63,162 bases of DNA from Sporosarcina sp. P32b (GCF_002743335.1 NZ_PDZB01000019.1:1-63162); one strand, 5' to 3'. Shown: positions 44,757 through 54,577, counted from the stretch's first letter. Numbers and translations are program-made. Notes: generated by a model from the letters alone, not told the origin.

Positions 44757-45071
44757 ATGGAAAAGTTTACTGAACAGGCCGTAGCCATTATTCAAGCAAT
44801 TCCTCCGGGTAGGGTAATGACATACGGACAAGTAGCTGCAGAAGCCGGAAACCCTCGTGGCGCACGACAAATCTCACGTATTTTACATTCGATGAGTGCT
44901 AAATATGAATTACCTTGGCATCGCATCATCAATGCACAAGGTGGAATTTCGACTCCCGAAAATGCAGAAGGTAAAGGCGAGACGCAACGTGAGCGATTGA
45001 TCGCCGAAGGGGTTCAATTTAATGCAAACGGCCGCGTCTCACTCGATACGTATCGCTGGCATCCCGACTAA
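44757..45071 (+). CDS. Alkyltransferase-like protein (Atl, MGMT family)
   Basis: A 104-aa DNA-damage protein related to the C-terminal domain of O6-alkylguanine-DNA alkyltransferases. The active-site PCHR is replaced by PWHR (ELPWHRIINAQGG), so it cannot take up the alkyl group. Family members (Atl, E. coli YbaZ) bind O6-alkylguanine and hand the lesion to nucleotide excision repair. The DNA-binding helix is GNPRGARQISRIL. AAGGAGG lies about ten bases before the ATG at 44757; the earlier ATG at 44721 lacks a site. It is divergent from kynU. Confidence 0.92.
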   Translation: MEKFTEQAVAIIQAIPPGRVMTYGQVAAEAGNPRGARQISRILHSMSAKYELPWHRIINAQGGISTPENAEGKGETQRERLIAEGVQFNANGRVSLDTYRWHPD

Positions 45072-45092
45072 ATGGAAGTAGGTTACTGGGAT

Positions 45093-45238
45093 ATGAGCGG
45101 TTAGGACGTCGCTTTGAGCACTTCAGCAAGCCGATTGAGCGCTCTCGGCGATTGATAGAGCGCTTTCTCGGCCGCATGGAGCGGTTAAGGACGAACTATG
45201 ATCACTTATAAGAAGTTATGAGCGCATAAGCTGATTTC
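45093..45238. repeat. Degenerate 21-bp tandem repeat array, seven units
   Basis: Seven units start with a shared ATGAGCGCTT-like head, at 45093, 45114, 45135, 45156, 45177, 45198 and 45218. The spacing is 21, 21, 21, 21, 21 and 20. Only about the first ten bases of each unit are conserved (consensus nTGAGCGCTT); the rest vary. There is no long open frame through it and no spacer/repeat pattern of a CRISPR. It fills most of the gap between atl and the ABC operon. Confidence 0.8.
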
Positions 45239-45257
45239 CACTAAGCTCAACACAGAA

Positions 45258-45288
45258 AAACGCTTGGCATATTAGATGCCAAGCGTTT
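45258..45288 (-). terminator. Terminator of the amino acid ABC operon
   Basis: A perfect 13-base stem AAACGCTTGGCAT/ATGCCAAGCGTTT with a 5-base loop. On the minus strand TTTTTCTG follows. Confidence 0.88.
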
Positions 45289-45295
45289 CGTCTAT

Positions 45296-46033
45296 CTATA
45301 CTTGTAATAAACTCAAAAACTTTTTCGTTCGCTCCTGCTTTGGATGATTGAAGAGCTCAGCTGGTGCACCTCGTTCAACGATGACACCATCATCAATAAA
45401 GATTACTTCATCAGCCACTTCCTTAGCGAACCTCATTTCATGTGTAACGACAGCCATTGTCATACCTTCATGTGCTAGATCCTTCATGACTCGAAGTACT
45501 TCTCCAACAAGTTCAGGGTCTAGAGCGGAAGTCGGCTCATCAAACAACATGACTTTCGGATCCATCGCAAGTGCCCGCGCAATCGCAACACGCTGCTGCT
45601 GACCGCCGGAAAGTTGGAAAGGATGCTTGTCCTTATGATCAGCCAGTCCTACTTTATCTAGTAGCAGTTCTGCCTTCTTCACGGCTTCCTTATGTGATAA
45701 TCCTTTGACTGTAGTGAGTCCTTCCGTCACATTACCTGTTGTTGTCAGGTGCGGAAATAGGTTATAGCTCTGAAATACCATTCCCGTCAATCGTCGAAAA
45801 GCCCCGATAGCTTTTTTCGAAACTGATGAATTAAAGTCTAGCTTCTGGCCGTCTATAGACAGTACGCCACCATTTGGTGTTTCGAGCACATTCAAACAAC
45901 GTAACAACGTGGATTTACCAGAACCTGATGGGCCGATAATTACGACCACTTTTCCTTGCTCGATTTCTAAGTCTACATTTTTCAGCACTTCTTGCGATCC
46001 GAAAGACTTTTTCAATCCTTGTATAGAAATCAT
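45296..46033 (-). CDS. tcyC: Amino acid (probably cystine) ABC ATPase
   Basis: A 245-aa polar amino acid ABC ATPase. It shows Walker [12 protein letters not shown], a Q-loop in [11 protein letters not shown], signature [15 protein letters not shown], Walker [13 protein letters not shown] and the switch His in VTHEM. It is the last gene of a binding protein-permease-ATPase operon and overlaps the permease end by four bases. The cystine assignment rests on the binding protein; the ATPase alone shows only the family. Confidence 0.8.
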   Translation of the reverse strand: MISIQGLKKSFGSQEVLKNVDLEIEQGKVVVIIGPSGSGKSTLLRCLNVLETPNGGVLSIDGQKLDFNSSVSKKAIGAFRRLTGMVFQSYNLFPHLTTTGNVTEGLTTVKGLSHKEAVKKAELLLDKVGLADHKDKHPFQLSGGQQQRVAIARALAMDPKVMLFDEPTSALDPELVGEVLRVMKDLAHEGMTMAVVTHEMRFAKEVADEVIFIDDGVIVERGAPAELFNHPKQERTKKFLSLLQV

Positions 46034-46746
46034 GATAATCCCCCTGACTTACCGACAACACGATCAAGGCGTATTTCAATTCTACCTTGGATGATCGACA
46101 AGATGAAACAAATCACCCAATAAACAAGAGCTGCCATGATATAAACGAATAAAAACTCATAGTTCATAGAGGCAATTTCTTGCGCCCGTCTAAATGTCTC
46201 AGCTACTAAAATTGTAGCTGCGAGCGAAGTATCTTTCACCAGTCCAATAAAGGAATTTGAAAGAGGTGGTACGGAAACTCTGGCAGCTTGTGGCAAAACA
46301 ATCTTCCGCAATGCTTGCGAGTAATTCATACCAATGGAATATGCTGCTTCCCACTGTCCTTTTGGAATAGACAATATAGCCGCTCGAATGATTTCCGAGG
46401 CATAGGCACCGACATTCAAGGAAAATCCTATGATGGCAGACGGGAAAGGGTCAATCGTAATACCAATTGTCGGTAGCCCGTAGAATATGATAAATAGTTG
46501 TACAAGCAAAGGTGTTCCTCGAATGATCGATACATACACCCGTGCGATTGCTCGCAATAATTTATTAGATGAAATTCTCGCTAATGCAGTAAAGATTGCA
46601 ATGATCAATCCAATACTAAATGCGATGATTGCTAGGGGAATCGTATACTTGATAGCCCCTTCAATCAATGGCCCGATGGATGTTGATGCGATTTCTTGGA
46701 ATCTCTGTATCCGTTCGGGACTTAGTGCAATCGTATTAAGATACAT
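46030..46746 (-). CDS. tcyB: Amino acid (probably cystine) ABC permease
   Basis: A 238-aa HisM/GlnP-type permease with about five TM helices. The EAA loop that docks the ATPase is [22 protein letters not shown]. It overlaps the binding-protein gene by 11 bases, and no strong ribosome site is seen, so translational coupling is likely. One permease gene suggests a homodimer. Confidence 0.8.
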   Translation of the reverse strand: MYLNTIALSPERIQRFQEIASTSIGPLIEGAIKYTIPLAIIAFSIGLIIAIFTALARISSNKLLRAIARVYVSIIRGTPLLVQLFIIFYGLPTIGITIDPFPSAIIGFSLNVGAYASEIIRAAILSIPKGQWEAAYSIGMNYSQALRKIVLPQAARVSVPPLSNSFIGLVKDTSLAATILVAETFRRAQEIASMNYEFLFVYIMAALVYWVICFILSIIQGRIEIRLDRVVGKSGGLS

Positions 46747-47557
46747 CTTCGCCGAACCATTTTTCGGAGATCTTCTTCAATGTACCGTCTTCACGCATCG
46801 CATCCAACGCTTTGTTTACTTCTTCTATTAAGTCTTCATTATTTTGTCTGAACAAAAAGGCGCTCTCTGATTGATTGTCTTCAGAGATTTCTTCTTCCTC
46901 AACTACTTTTATAGGTGCATCAGGTTTTTGTTTTAAGTAATCGAGTGCTGAAAGTTTATCATTGTACGTTCCATCTACTCGTTTTGAGATGACTAAGTCA
47001 ACGCCCTGGTTAAATCCATCAATTTTTATGATTTCAGCACCATTAGCTTTTGCAAGTTCTCCATAGTTACTTGTTAATGTTTGCGCAGCTTTCTTTCCTT
47101 CCATTCCATCAAACGCGATATCTGCGTCTTCACGAACGACTAAGACTGAGTTCGAATGCGTATAGGCTTGAGAGAATTCATACTTCGCTTTGCGTTCTTC
47201 ATTTACACCAACCTGGTTAGCAATCATGTCAAATCGTTTCGCATCTAATCCTGCGAAAACAGCATCCCACTGTGTTTCAAAAAACTTTGCTTCCACGCCT
47301 AAACGTTTAGCAACTTCTTGTGTAACTTCCACATCATACCCTGTGAGCTTTCCTGATTCATCATGAAAAGAGAAAGGTGCGTATGTTCCTTCTGTTCCTA
47401 CGTTGAGCACTCCGTTTGCAAGAACTTCTTCTAGCAGACCGTCTTGCTCTGCCGGTTTTTCAGCGGAGTCGTTGGGCTTACTTTCTTCTTTACCACCACA
47501 TGCTACCAATACAGCAGCCAATAAAACGATCATAAATGGTAGAAGTACTTTCTTCAT
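46736..47557 (-). CDS. tcyA: Amino acid (probably cystine) binding lipoprotein
   Basis: A 273-aa extracellular solute-binding lipoprotein of family 3. The signal sequence ends in the lipobox VLVAC, with the lipid Cys at about residue 20. The binding-fold stretches [37 protein letters not shown] and [13 protein letters not shown] resemble TcyA and FliY cystine receptors as I recall them. It is the first gene of the operon. I looked upstream (47558-47783) for an S-box or T-box and saw none. Confidence 0.8.
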   Translation of the reverse strand: MKKVLLPFMIVLLAAVLVACGGKEESKPNDSAEKPAEQDGLLEEVLANGVLNVGTEGTYAPFSFHDESGKLTGYDVEVTQEVAKRLGVEAKFFETQWDAVFAGLDAKRFDMIANQVGVNEERKAKYEFSQAYTHSNSVLVVREDADIAFDGMEGKKAAQTLTSNYGELAKANGAEIIKIDGFNQGVDLVISKRVDGTYNDKLSALDYLKQKPDAPIKVVEEEEISEDNQSESAFLFRQNNEDLIEEVNKALDAMREDGTLKKISEKWFGEDVS

Positions 47558-47792
47558 CTATAAAACCCCACTATTCTTATAAGTATTTGTTGTTTAGAAT
47601 CATAAAAGATTGTGCAGACTCTGTCAACATGTAAAGCTTGCATCATATGTTATTACACTATACAGAATCCAACGTCAAAACTAAATACTTCTGTCTTACG
47701 ATAGTAAAATAATAATATGGCGCCCGATACGTTTCAAATGACTAAAGAAGGGGCATACAATCGCTATACTACTAACTTAGGGGTTGGATCGC

Positions 47793-49304
47793 ATGGATCA
47801 AGGATCTGAAAATGCACGAAGGAAATTAAATAAAACATTAAAACCATCATGGGTGTTTGCTATCGCACTCGGCTCATCTGTTGGTTGGGGAGCGTTCATC
47901 TTACCAGGTGATTGGATTCAATCTTCAGGACCATTAGGCGCAGTCATCGGGTTAGGAATCGGTGCACTCGTGATGATGATCATCGCCTCCAGTTACGGTG
48001 TCATGATCAAGAAGTTTCCAGTTTCCGGAGGCGGATTTACATATGCTTTTATAGCAGCAGGCAAAATATGGGCGTTCATTTGCGGTTGGTTTTTGTCACT
48101 TGGATATATATCAATCGTTGCATTGAATGCTTCTGCACTCACTTTATTATTGAAGTTTTTAGCACCCGGATTTATGAAACAAGGGTTTCTATATAACGTC
48201 GCAGGTTGGGACGTGTACATACCGGAAATTATTGTCGCCAGTTTACTGATTTTAGCATTTGCGTTTATTAACACGACCGGAACAAGTATTTCAGGTCAAA
48301 TTCAATTTTATTTCAGCGTCTTGCTTGTTGCCGGTGTCATCGTACTTGGTATCTTCACATTCGCTGGAGCTGAGCAACCGCTTGCCAATTTGCAACCATT
48401 GTTTAAAGGTAACCAGTCGATTATTACTTCTATACTTGTAGTATTGGCCATTGCACCATGGGCATACGTCGGATTCGATAATGTCCCACAAGCCGCGGAA
48501 GAATTCAACTTCTCTCCCCGTAAAGCAACTATGCTAATTGTTGCTTCCCTATTCACTTCTTTCATCATCTATGCCATCATGATCGGTTTAACTAGCTGGA
48601 CATATCCCGCATCGGCTAATATTGGAAGCGGTGATTTATGGGTAACTGGTGATGTGGTCCGATCCGCATTAGGAGTTGGTGGATTAGCTGTGATGGCAGT
48701 AGCGATTGTCATGGGAATCTTCACTGGTTTGAATGGATTCTTCATGTCCTCGAGTCGTTTATTATTCTCTATGGCGCGCGCACGGGCATTACCGAACTTC
48801 TTCCGTGAGATGACGGCAAACCAAACGCCTAAATGGGGGATCTGGTTCGTAGCATTAATTACTTTGCCTACGCCATGGTTTGGTCGCCAAGCATTAACAT
48901 GGATCGTTGATATGTCTTCTACAGGCGTATCCGTAGCCTACTTCTTCACTTGTCTCGCAGCATTTAAAGTACTGGCTTGGGGTAAAGAAGAAATAGGTCG
49001 CGAAATTGCACCTTTGAAAAAGTTTTTGGCATTACTAGGTATGGTGGCAAGCGGATCGTTCTTGGCATTACTACTTGTGCCAAATTCTCCAGCAGCACTT
49101 ACAACGCCTTCTTACTTGTTATTGCTCGTCTGGGCGATCGTAGGTGTGATCTTCTACCTGTCTATACGTAAGCGCTACAACAGCCTGACGCAAGAAGAGA
49201 CCGAGTACTATGTATTAGGTAAATCCATCGATTCAGAAGTAATGGATGCAGCGACTGTAGAACCAGATACCGATCTGCCCGTTCCAGAAGCTACTCGTTC
49301 ATAA
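47793..49304 (+). CDS. APC-family amino acid permease
   Basis: A membrane transporter of about 503 aa with twelve TM helices. It starts with the APC motif IALGSSVGWGAFILPG, where GxG in TM1 binds the amino group. An ATG at 47793 is preferred to the in-frame TTG at 47784, because the TAGGGG site is about nine bases from it. The substrate is not readable. It is a single gene with a strong terminator. Confidence 0.88.
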   Translation: MDQGSENARRKLNKTLKPSWVFAIALGSSVGWGAFILPGDWIQSSGPLGAVIGLGIGALVMMIIASSYGVMIKKFPVSGGGFTYAFIAAGKIWAFICGWFLSLGYISIVALNASALTLLLKFLAPGFMKQGFLYNVAGWDVYIPEIIVASLLILAFAFINTTGTSISGQIQFYFSVLLVAGVIVLGIFTFAGAEQPLANLQPLFKGNQSIITSILVVLAIAPWAYVGFDNVPQAAEEFNFSPRKATMLIVASLFTSFIIYAIMIGLTSWTYPASANIGSGDLWVTGDVVRSALGVGGLAVMAVAIVMGIFTGLNGFFMSSSRLLFSMARARALPNFFREMTANQTPKWGIWFVALITLPTPWFGRQALTWIVDMSSTGVSVAYFFTCLAAFKVLAWGKEEIGREIAPLKKFLALLGMVASGSFLALLLVPNSPAALTTPSYLLLLVWAIVGVIFYLSIRKRYNSLTQEETEYYVLGKSIDSEVMDAATVEPDTDLPVPEATRS

Positions 49305-49316
49305 GCGTACTAAATA

Positions 49317-49357
49317 AAAGGACCGCCACAAGAATGCACTTCTTGTGGCGGTCCTTT
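49317..49357 (+). terminator. APC permease terminator
   Basis: An 18-base stem (49317-49334 with 49340-49357) with a five-base loop. The 3' arm ends in CCTTTATTT. Confidence 0.88.
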
Positions 49358-49365
49358 ATTTCGAG

Positions 49366-49398
49366 TAAAAAGCAGAGACGGTTGCGGTCTCTGCTTTT
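49366..49398 (-). terminator. DASS transporter terminator
   Basis: AAAAGCAGAGAC (49368-49379) pairs with GTCTCTGCTTTT (49387-49398). On the minus strand it ends the gene that stops at 49412. Confidence 0.85.
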
Positions 49399-49411
49399 AT
49401 TACGTCTAGTC

Positions 49412-50914
49412 TTATAGAAGTCCAATCCACTGCCAGTAAGTCGCACTGAGTAGCAAGATGAGCAAGTAACCAATAATTGTTAGCGGAACACCTGTCTTCA
49501 GGAAGTCCTTCACTGAGAAAGCACCCGTTCCATATGCCAACATGTTCTGTGGAGCACTGACAGGCAACAAGAATCCGAAACTGATGACGAACTGCTGAAT
49601 CAAGACAAATCCGACTTCATTAACATCAAGTGAAATCGTTGTGGCCAATGCAATAAATATCGGGATCAGTGCAGATGACAAACTCGTCGCACTGGCAAAC
49701 CCGAGGTGAATCAAAATATTAAACAGTGACAGCAAAGCAATGGTTGCGAGTAATGGCATCGTATCCAAGCCCATTGCGCCGAACACTTTATCAGACAGCC
49801 ACTGTGCACCTGTTGTATCTAGTAATAGTGTACCCATTGAAATACCTACTGCGAAGACGACGATTGTCCCCCATGGAATCATTTGCTGGACAGTTTTCCA
49901 ATCGAATACACCAATCTTCGGTGTTAGTAAAATTGCAATAGCGACAATGGTGACAGTCGTTGTATCAAATGGGTGTAATTTTTCTTCCGTTGCCCATAAG
50001 AAAAGTAATGAAACGGCAACGATAATCAAGCGAAGTTCGGAAGCTTTGATTTTGCCTAGTTCTTTTAATTGGCCTTGAATCAATTCCTTACCGCCTTCTA
50101 CTACTTGTGTTTCCGGTTTAATAACCAGTTTCATGATGAAGAATAAAGCGATCGACATGAGAATAGACCATGGAGCTGCATACAAGAACCAAGAACTCCA
50201 TGCGACGGATACACCAAACTCTTTCTCGATAAAGCCAAGTGCGACCATATTCTGTGCAGCACCGGTCTTAATACCAACGTTCCAGATCGAAACAGATTGA
50301 ACAGCCGTAATGACGAGCAATGCTCCTAGTCGACTGTTTGTCGGCAATCCGAATGCAGCGACCATACCAAGCAAAATCGGCACGACCGCTCCGGCACGTG
50401 CGGTTGCACTTGGTACGAAGAACGCCAAGACAATCGATACGACGATGGAACCAAAGATAATAGCACCCGTCTTAACGCCAACTTTCGACAGAATGAAAAG
50501 TGCCAATCGTTTATGTAGATTGGTGGTCTGCATGGCGGTTGCAAGGAACAATGCAGCTGCAACCAACGCTACAGCAGGACTAGAGAATCCGGCCAATGCC
50601 ATTCTCAAAGCGTTTTTCGTTCCAAGCAGTTCTTCAGGGTTTTCCATATTTGGAGCGAGTCCAAGAAGCACTGCAGCTAACCCAAGAATCATAGCCGCAC
50701 TGACAGGATACGGGACGGCTTCAGTCACCCATAAGATTACCGCGAATGCTAGGATGGCTAGAGCTCTTTGTCCCACAACAGGTAGATCAGCAGGGTTAGG
50801 AAGTAAAACGATAGTTATGAGTGCAACGAAAGCCAGGAGTATCCATAGCCCTTTCAAATTACGTTTCTGCTTTTCTGGCTGAGGAGCTACTTCTTGTGTT
50901 GTTGTCACAAACAT
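49412..50914 (-). CDS. DASS-family dicarboxylate/anion:sodium symporter
   Basis: A 500-aa SLC13-type transporter for C4-dicarboxylates, citrate, sulfate or similar anions. About 12 TM helices are visible. The two symmetric substrate/sodium motifs are recognisable around SATARAGAVVPIL and SATSLSSALIPIF. The start at 50914 has GAAAGGG four bases upstream; a GTG at 50908 is spaced better. The substrate cannot be chosen from sequence alone. Confidence 0.9.
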   Translation of the reverse strand: MFVTTTQEVAPQPEKQKRNLKGLWILLAFVALITIVLLPNPADLPVVGQRALAILAFAVILWVTEAVPYPVSAAMILGLAAVLLGLAPNMENPEELLGTKNALRMALAGFSSPAVALVAAALFLATAMQTTNLHKRLALFILSKVGVKTGAIIFGSIVVSIVLAFFVPSATARAGAVVPILLGMVAAFGLPTNSRLGALLVITAVQSVSIWNVGIKTGAAQNMVALGFIEKEFGVSVAWSSWFLYAAPWSILMSIALFFIMKLVIKPETQVVEGGKELIQGQLKELGKIKASELRLIIVAVSLLFLWATEEKLHPFDTTTVTIVAIAILLTPKIGVFDWKTVQQMIPWGTIVVFAVGISMGTLLLDTTGAQWLSDKVFGAMGLDTMPLLATIALLSLFNILIHLGFASATSLSSALIPIFIALATTISLDVNEVGFVLIQQFVISFGFLLPVSAPQNMLAYGTGAFSVKDFLKTGVPLTIIGYLLILLLSATYWQWIGLL

Positions 50915-50938
50915 TCATCCCTTTCTATATGTAGTTAT

Positions 50939-50967
50939 ATTTTAATAATACCCTAAATATTTTACAA
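50939..50967 (-). promoter_or_regulatory. DASS gene promoter
   Basis: On the minus strand TTGTAA (50967-50962), a 17-base gap, then TAAAAT (50944-50939). Confidence 0.55.
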
Positions 50968-51320
50968 ATAACTATGTACGCGAAATATGTTGGAAAACGA
51001 ATGTACAAGGAAAACGACAGATTGCCGTTACACTGCGTTCTAGTCTGACACAGTGAACCAATTTGACGCTACATATACTCTGAACGCTTCACTTTTGCTT
51101 GCAAAATCCGTTCTTGGTATTATCATTCACACCATGACTTTCAATCCTCAGTACGTACTTACGTGCTATCGCTGAATCGTTAAGTTTGGATCAGAACTCG
51201 AACTTTATTCACTAAAAAACTGTCATCAGAGTTGGATCACTTCTAACAACAGCCGAATACTTGTAATACTATCTATTGCTCCACACCTTTCTACGTGGAG
51301 ATAATCTGTCTATTCCTCTA
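50968..51320. other. Intergenic stretch without a gene
   Basis: About 350 bases between the divergent DASS and nhaC promoters. I find no ORF with a ribosome site on either strand. A hairpin CTCCAC/GTGGAG is at about 51271-51301; its T-tract is missing. Nothing else is supported. Confidence 0.6.
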
Positions 51321-51348
51321 TTGACTTATCTTTCTGACGTGATAAAAT
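51321..51348 (+). promoter_or_regulatory. nhaC promoter
   Basis: TTGACT (51321-51326) and TAAAAT (51343-51348) with a 16-base spacer. This gives a leader of about 155 bases. A second TATAAT at 51391 lacks a clear -35. Confidence 0.5.
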
Positions 51349-51448
51349 TCAAAACGGTAACTATTTATATAAGTAAAGAGCAATCTATTATATAATGAAT
51401 CAATATCTTCTATGTTTTATTCGCAACAGCAAAGAGACAGAGCGGAGT

Positions 51449-51486
51449 ACTCCTTCGTCCTTTAAGGGGATGACAGGAGTTTTTCT
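51449..51486 (+). terminator. Intrinsic terminator inside the nhaC leader
   Basis: ACTCCT-TCGTCC (51449-51460) pairs with GGATGA-C-AGGAGT (51468-51480), followed by TTTTCT. It lies before the nhaC ribosome site, so transcripts could stop ahead of the gene. The left arm also overlaps the palindrome GGAGTACTCC (51444-51453), a possible competing fold. Confidence 0.6.
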
Positions 51487-51508
51487 ACATTTACAGGAGG
51501 TCATGAGC

Positions 51509-52888
51509 ATGTTTCCAATTAAGGCGATTCACTCGCCAACCGTTAAAGCGTCGGTCATACTGACTGTGCTAATCGTGGCGATGATCAGTGCTAGCATTAT
51601 AGTATTTGATTCTGTACCACATGTACCTATTTTATTTGCTATTCTTTTATTATTTGGCTACGGATTATGGAAGAAAATTTCTTACAAAGAGTTGGAACGC
51701 GGTTTAGTGGAAGGTGCAAGTTCTGGTATGAGCGCGGTGTTCTTGTTCTTCTTCATCGGTGTTCTCGTGAGTAGCTGGATGATGGGTGGAACGATTCCAA
51801 CCCTAATCTATGCAGGACTTCAAATTATTACACCTACGTTCTTCTATGCCATCGTGTTCATCGTCACAGCTATTATCGGCTTATCTGTCGGTAGTTCATT
51901 GACAACTGTCGCTACGATTGGTGTAGCGTTCATCAGTATGGCGCATATTTTAGAGCTTTCTTTGCCTATTGCGGCAGGTGCGATTGTCTCGGGCGCATTT
52001 TTTGGAGATAAGATGTCACCGTTGTCTGATACAACCAACTTAGCCTCTTCAATTGTCGGTGTAGACTTATTTGAACATATACGCAATATGGGATGGACAA
52101 CATTTCCCGCGTTCTTCATCTCACTTATCTTATTTGGTGTGTTATCGCCCAATGTAACATCAAGTGATTTTACGACAATCGAGAAATACAGTGATGCACT
52201 AATCGGCACTAACTTAATACATTGGTATACGTTGATCCCTGTAGCCGTGCTGATCATTTTGACATTCGTCAAAGTACCAGCAATTTTGACACTGGCTGTC
52301 AGTGCATTGTCCGCCATTATCGTTGCCTATATTCATACATTTTATGGAGCGTCCGAAGTATTAAGTATCTTATTTAGTGGTTATGAAGGATCCACAGGCG
52401 TTGCAGTTGTGGATGAATTACTATCACGCAGTGACGGAATGGAAGGCATGATGTTCACGATCTCGCTTGTGTTGCTCGCTCTTAGTATGGGCGGCATGCT
52501 GTTTACGTTAGGTATCGTGCAGTGCTTACTTGCGAAAATCGAAAGTGCGTTACGTAAAGTGTCGTCAGTTATTTTGACGTCTGCACTTACTGCAATCGGC
52601 ATCAACGTTTTGATTGGTGAACAGTATTTATCTATCTTATTAACCGGTCAAGCATTCCAATCTAGCTACGAAAAGGTTGGACTGGCAAATAAAAACTTGA
52701 GCCGTGTAATGGAAGATGCCGGGACCGTTATTAATCCCCTTGTTCCATGGAGTGTCGCAGGGATTTTCATCACGACTGTACTTGATGTTCCAACAATCGC
52801 TTATTTACCCTTTGCGTTCTTCTGCTTATTAAGCCCAATTTTGACTGTACTTTTTGGCTATTTAGGGAAGACGCTGACACGCATTTAA
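51509..52888 (+). CDS. nhaC: NhaC-family Na+/H+ antiporter
   Basis: A 460-aa sodium/proton (or malate/lactate-type) antiporter with about 11-12 TM helices. The conserved block SGAFFGDKMSPLSDTTNLASS is the NhaC family hallmark with charged residues in the membrane. The ATG at 51509 lies eight bases from AGGAGG; the open frame before it (51395-51502) covers the leader terminator and is not believed. Expression may be attenuated in the leader. NhaC relatives can swap other ions or organic acids, so the substrate is tentative. Confidence 0.88.
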   Translation: MFPIKAIHSPTVKASVILTVLIVAMISASIIVFDSVPHVPILFAILLLFGYGLWKKISYKELERGLVEGASSGMSAVFLFFFIGVLVSSWMMGGTIPTLIYAGLQIITPTFFYAIVFIVTAIIGLSVGSSLTTVATIGVAFISMAHILELSLPIAAGAIVSGAFFGDKMSPLSDTTNLASSIVGVDLFEHIRNMGWTTFPAFFISLILFGVLSPNVTSSDFTTIEKYSDALIGTNLIHWYTLIPVAVLIILTFVKVPAILTLAVSALSAIIVAYIHTFYGASEVLSILFSGYEGSTGVAVVDELLSRSDGMEGMMFTISLVLLALSMGGMLFTLGIVQCLLAKIESALRKVSSVILTSALTAIGINVLIGEQYLSILLTGQAFQSSYEKVGLANKNLSRVMEDAGTVINPLVPWSVAGIFITTVLDVPTIAYLPFAFFCLLSPILTVLFGYLGKTLTRI

Positions 52889-52894
52889 TTAACG

Positions 52895-53845
52895 TTACGA
52901 CATAATAATATCATCTTGCTGCTGGTCAAGTCGCCGGATTTCTTCTTCTAAAGCTGCACGTTTTCTTGCAAGTCGGTCCTGTATACGACGGACGTCTTGC
53001 ATGACTGCGTGTAGCTTCTTTTTACCCTCTGTAATTCGTGTGTGGACCATCCAGTCAGAGAATATATTATCGAAAAACACATCTGTGAATGTAAAGATAT
53101 CGTTTTTATTTACTTGGAATGAATCTGTCGCAGCATCTTGCACATCCATCAATTCCGTCTCATAATGACGTAGTGCTCGTTGTGCTTGATGAACATGATC
53201 ATCTGAACTATTGATTTCGGAATACTTTAATGCGGAAACAAACATGCCTCCTCCTAAAAATGTATCCCACATCGAAATCCCTTCTGCTGAATCCAACTTC
53301 TTCATTGCACCTGCCAACGCGTATTCCGCCTTCTCCCCCGCTTCGAACGCTTCTCCTATTTCACGCAACATAGAATAGACACGTACACGATCGTCCGAAA
53401 TCTTCTGGAGCGTTTGATTGGCTACAGAATCATTTAAACGAATCCATGACTCTTTTTCCTTCAAGAAGTATTCCCAATCCTCAGCAATATGCATATAGTC
53501 CGGTTTCTCCAGTTCATTACGCAAACCATCTACTTCTGCAGTCAGATCTAGTACGTTTTTTTCTGCTTCATTATATTGCAATTCAACTTCTGCGGCTTCT
53601 TCCATCTCCTTTTTCACCTTTTCATCCCATCTACCCGTCCACTCACTGATTTTGTTCGCAAATGAAAACTTGCCAAGCTTCACAACATCCTGCTGTTCTT
53701 TCGTCAACTGACGGTGAAGTTGATCACGTTTTTGTTTCATAGTGAGTAGCTTTTCGCTCGTCTGCTCTAAACGTTTCGTTAAACGTCGCTGATTCACTCG
53801 TTTTTCCTGTAGACTATTTTGTCGTTTCTGAATATCTTGCCGCAT
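52895..53845 (-). CDS. Coiled-coil protein of unknown function
   Basis: A 316-aa hydrophilic protein with no signal peptide or TM segment. It has long heptad-rich coiled coils at about residues 5-60 (QKRQNSLQEKRVNQRRL) and 75-115, and again near the C-terminus (RRIQDRLARKRAALEEEIRRL). A more globular middle contains GISMWDTFLGGGMFVSALKYSEI. The ATG at 53845 has AAAGGAG eight bases upstream. It is divergent from the YetF-like gene. I do not recognise a characterised family. Confidence 0.7.
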   Translation of the reverse strand: MRQDIQKRQNSLQEKRVNQRRLTKRLEQTSEKLLTMKQKRDQLHRQLTKEQQDVVKLGKFSFANKISEWTGRWDEKVKKEMEEAAEVELQYNEAEKNVLDLTAEVDGLRNELEKPDYMHIAEDWEYFLKEKESWIRLNDSVANQTLQKISDDRVRVYSMLREIGEAFEAGEKAEYALAGAMKKLDSAEGISMWDTFLGGGMFVSALKYSEINSSDDHVHQAQRALRHYETELMDVQDAATDSFQVNKNDIFTFTDVFFDNIFSDWMVHTRITEGKKKLHAVMQDVRRIQDRLARKRAALEEEIRRLDQQQDDIIMS

Positions 53846-53944
53846 GTTAATCACTCCTTTCTTCATATACGAAGATGTATCAAATAAGGATTCATAGTTT
53901 TCATGCATATTATTTACTAATTATCTCATATTAAAGATAAACGT

Positions 53945-54577
53945 ATGAAAGACGTGAGCATAATGGAATTCGATTCAATTTGGAAAGCGGTACTCATTAT
54001 TGTGGCAGGCATTGTTCTGTTACATATTTCTGGCCGCAAGTCGATTTCACAAATGACAATTGGTCAAACCGTATTAATGATTGCGGTCGGTACATTACTG
54101 ATTCAGCCTGTAGCAAGCAAGAATTTATGGCAAACCTTACTTCTTTCATTTATTTTAGTGCTGACACTTTTTTTGTTTGAACTATTGGCATTAAAGTGGA
54201 ACTTTTTCGAAGGTGTTTTACGCGGAAGATCTAAAGTGGTGATTGAAAATGGCATCCTTAAAATATCTACTATGAAAAAACTACGCTTAACCGTGGATGA
54301 ATTGGAAATGCATTTGCGACAAAGTGGGATTGAAAGAATAGATGATGTGAAATGGGCGACTATTGAAATGAGTGGACAGCTTGGTTATGTCTTAATTGAT
54401 CGCAAGCAATATGCAACAAAGGAAGACATCGCTCGAATCCAGCTGACGTTAGAACAAATGAGCAATAAACTAGAACTTGATATTCCATTCACACCTAAAA
54501 CTACGCCTATTACCAATAGTTCTAATCTGTTTACAGAAATAGAACGACCCACTCCAGTTCCTAAATCTCTTGAATAA
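53945..54577 (+). CDS. DUF421 / YetF-like membrane protein
   Basis: A 210-aa protein with three N-terminal TM helices (about residues 8-85), the conserved GRKSISQMTIGQTVLMIAVGT and a soluble YetF C-terminal domain (about 95-190, VVIENGILKISTMKKLRLT, DELEMHLRQSGI). Family members lie in the Bacillus spore or cell envelope and their role is uncertain. No good ribosome site precedes the ATG at 53945; an ATG at 53963 is an alternative. Confidence 0.85.
   Translation: MKDVSIMEFDSIWKAVLIIVAGIVLLHISGRKSISQMTIGQTVLMIAVGTLLIQPVASKNLWQTLLLSFILVLTLFLFELLALKWNFFEGVLRGRSKVVIENGILKISTMKKLRLTVDELEMHLRQSGIERIDDVKWATIEMSGQLGYVLIDRKQYATKEDIARIQLTLEQMSNKLELDIPFTPKTTPITNSSNLFTEIERPTPVPKSLE

Noticed and set aside
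45093..45238. CRISPR array
   Set aside because: The unit is 21 bp with a short conserved head and no constant repeat plus unique spacers of similar size, and there are no cas genes.
47558..47783. S-box or T-box before the cystine-type ABC operon
   Set aside because: No conserved core motif or terminator was found in the region.
50310..50882. A 190-codon plus-strand ORF inside the DASS gene
   Set aside because: It is antisense to a clear membrane transporter, has no ribosome site and shows no domain; its Ala/Ser/Thr-rich composition is what the complement of a transporter gene gives.
51395..51508. N-terminal extension of NhaC
   Set aside because: It covers an intrinsic terminator and has a non-membrane, low-conservation look, whereas AGGAGG stands eight bases before 51509.
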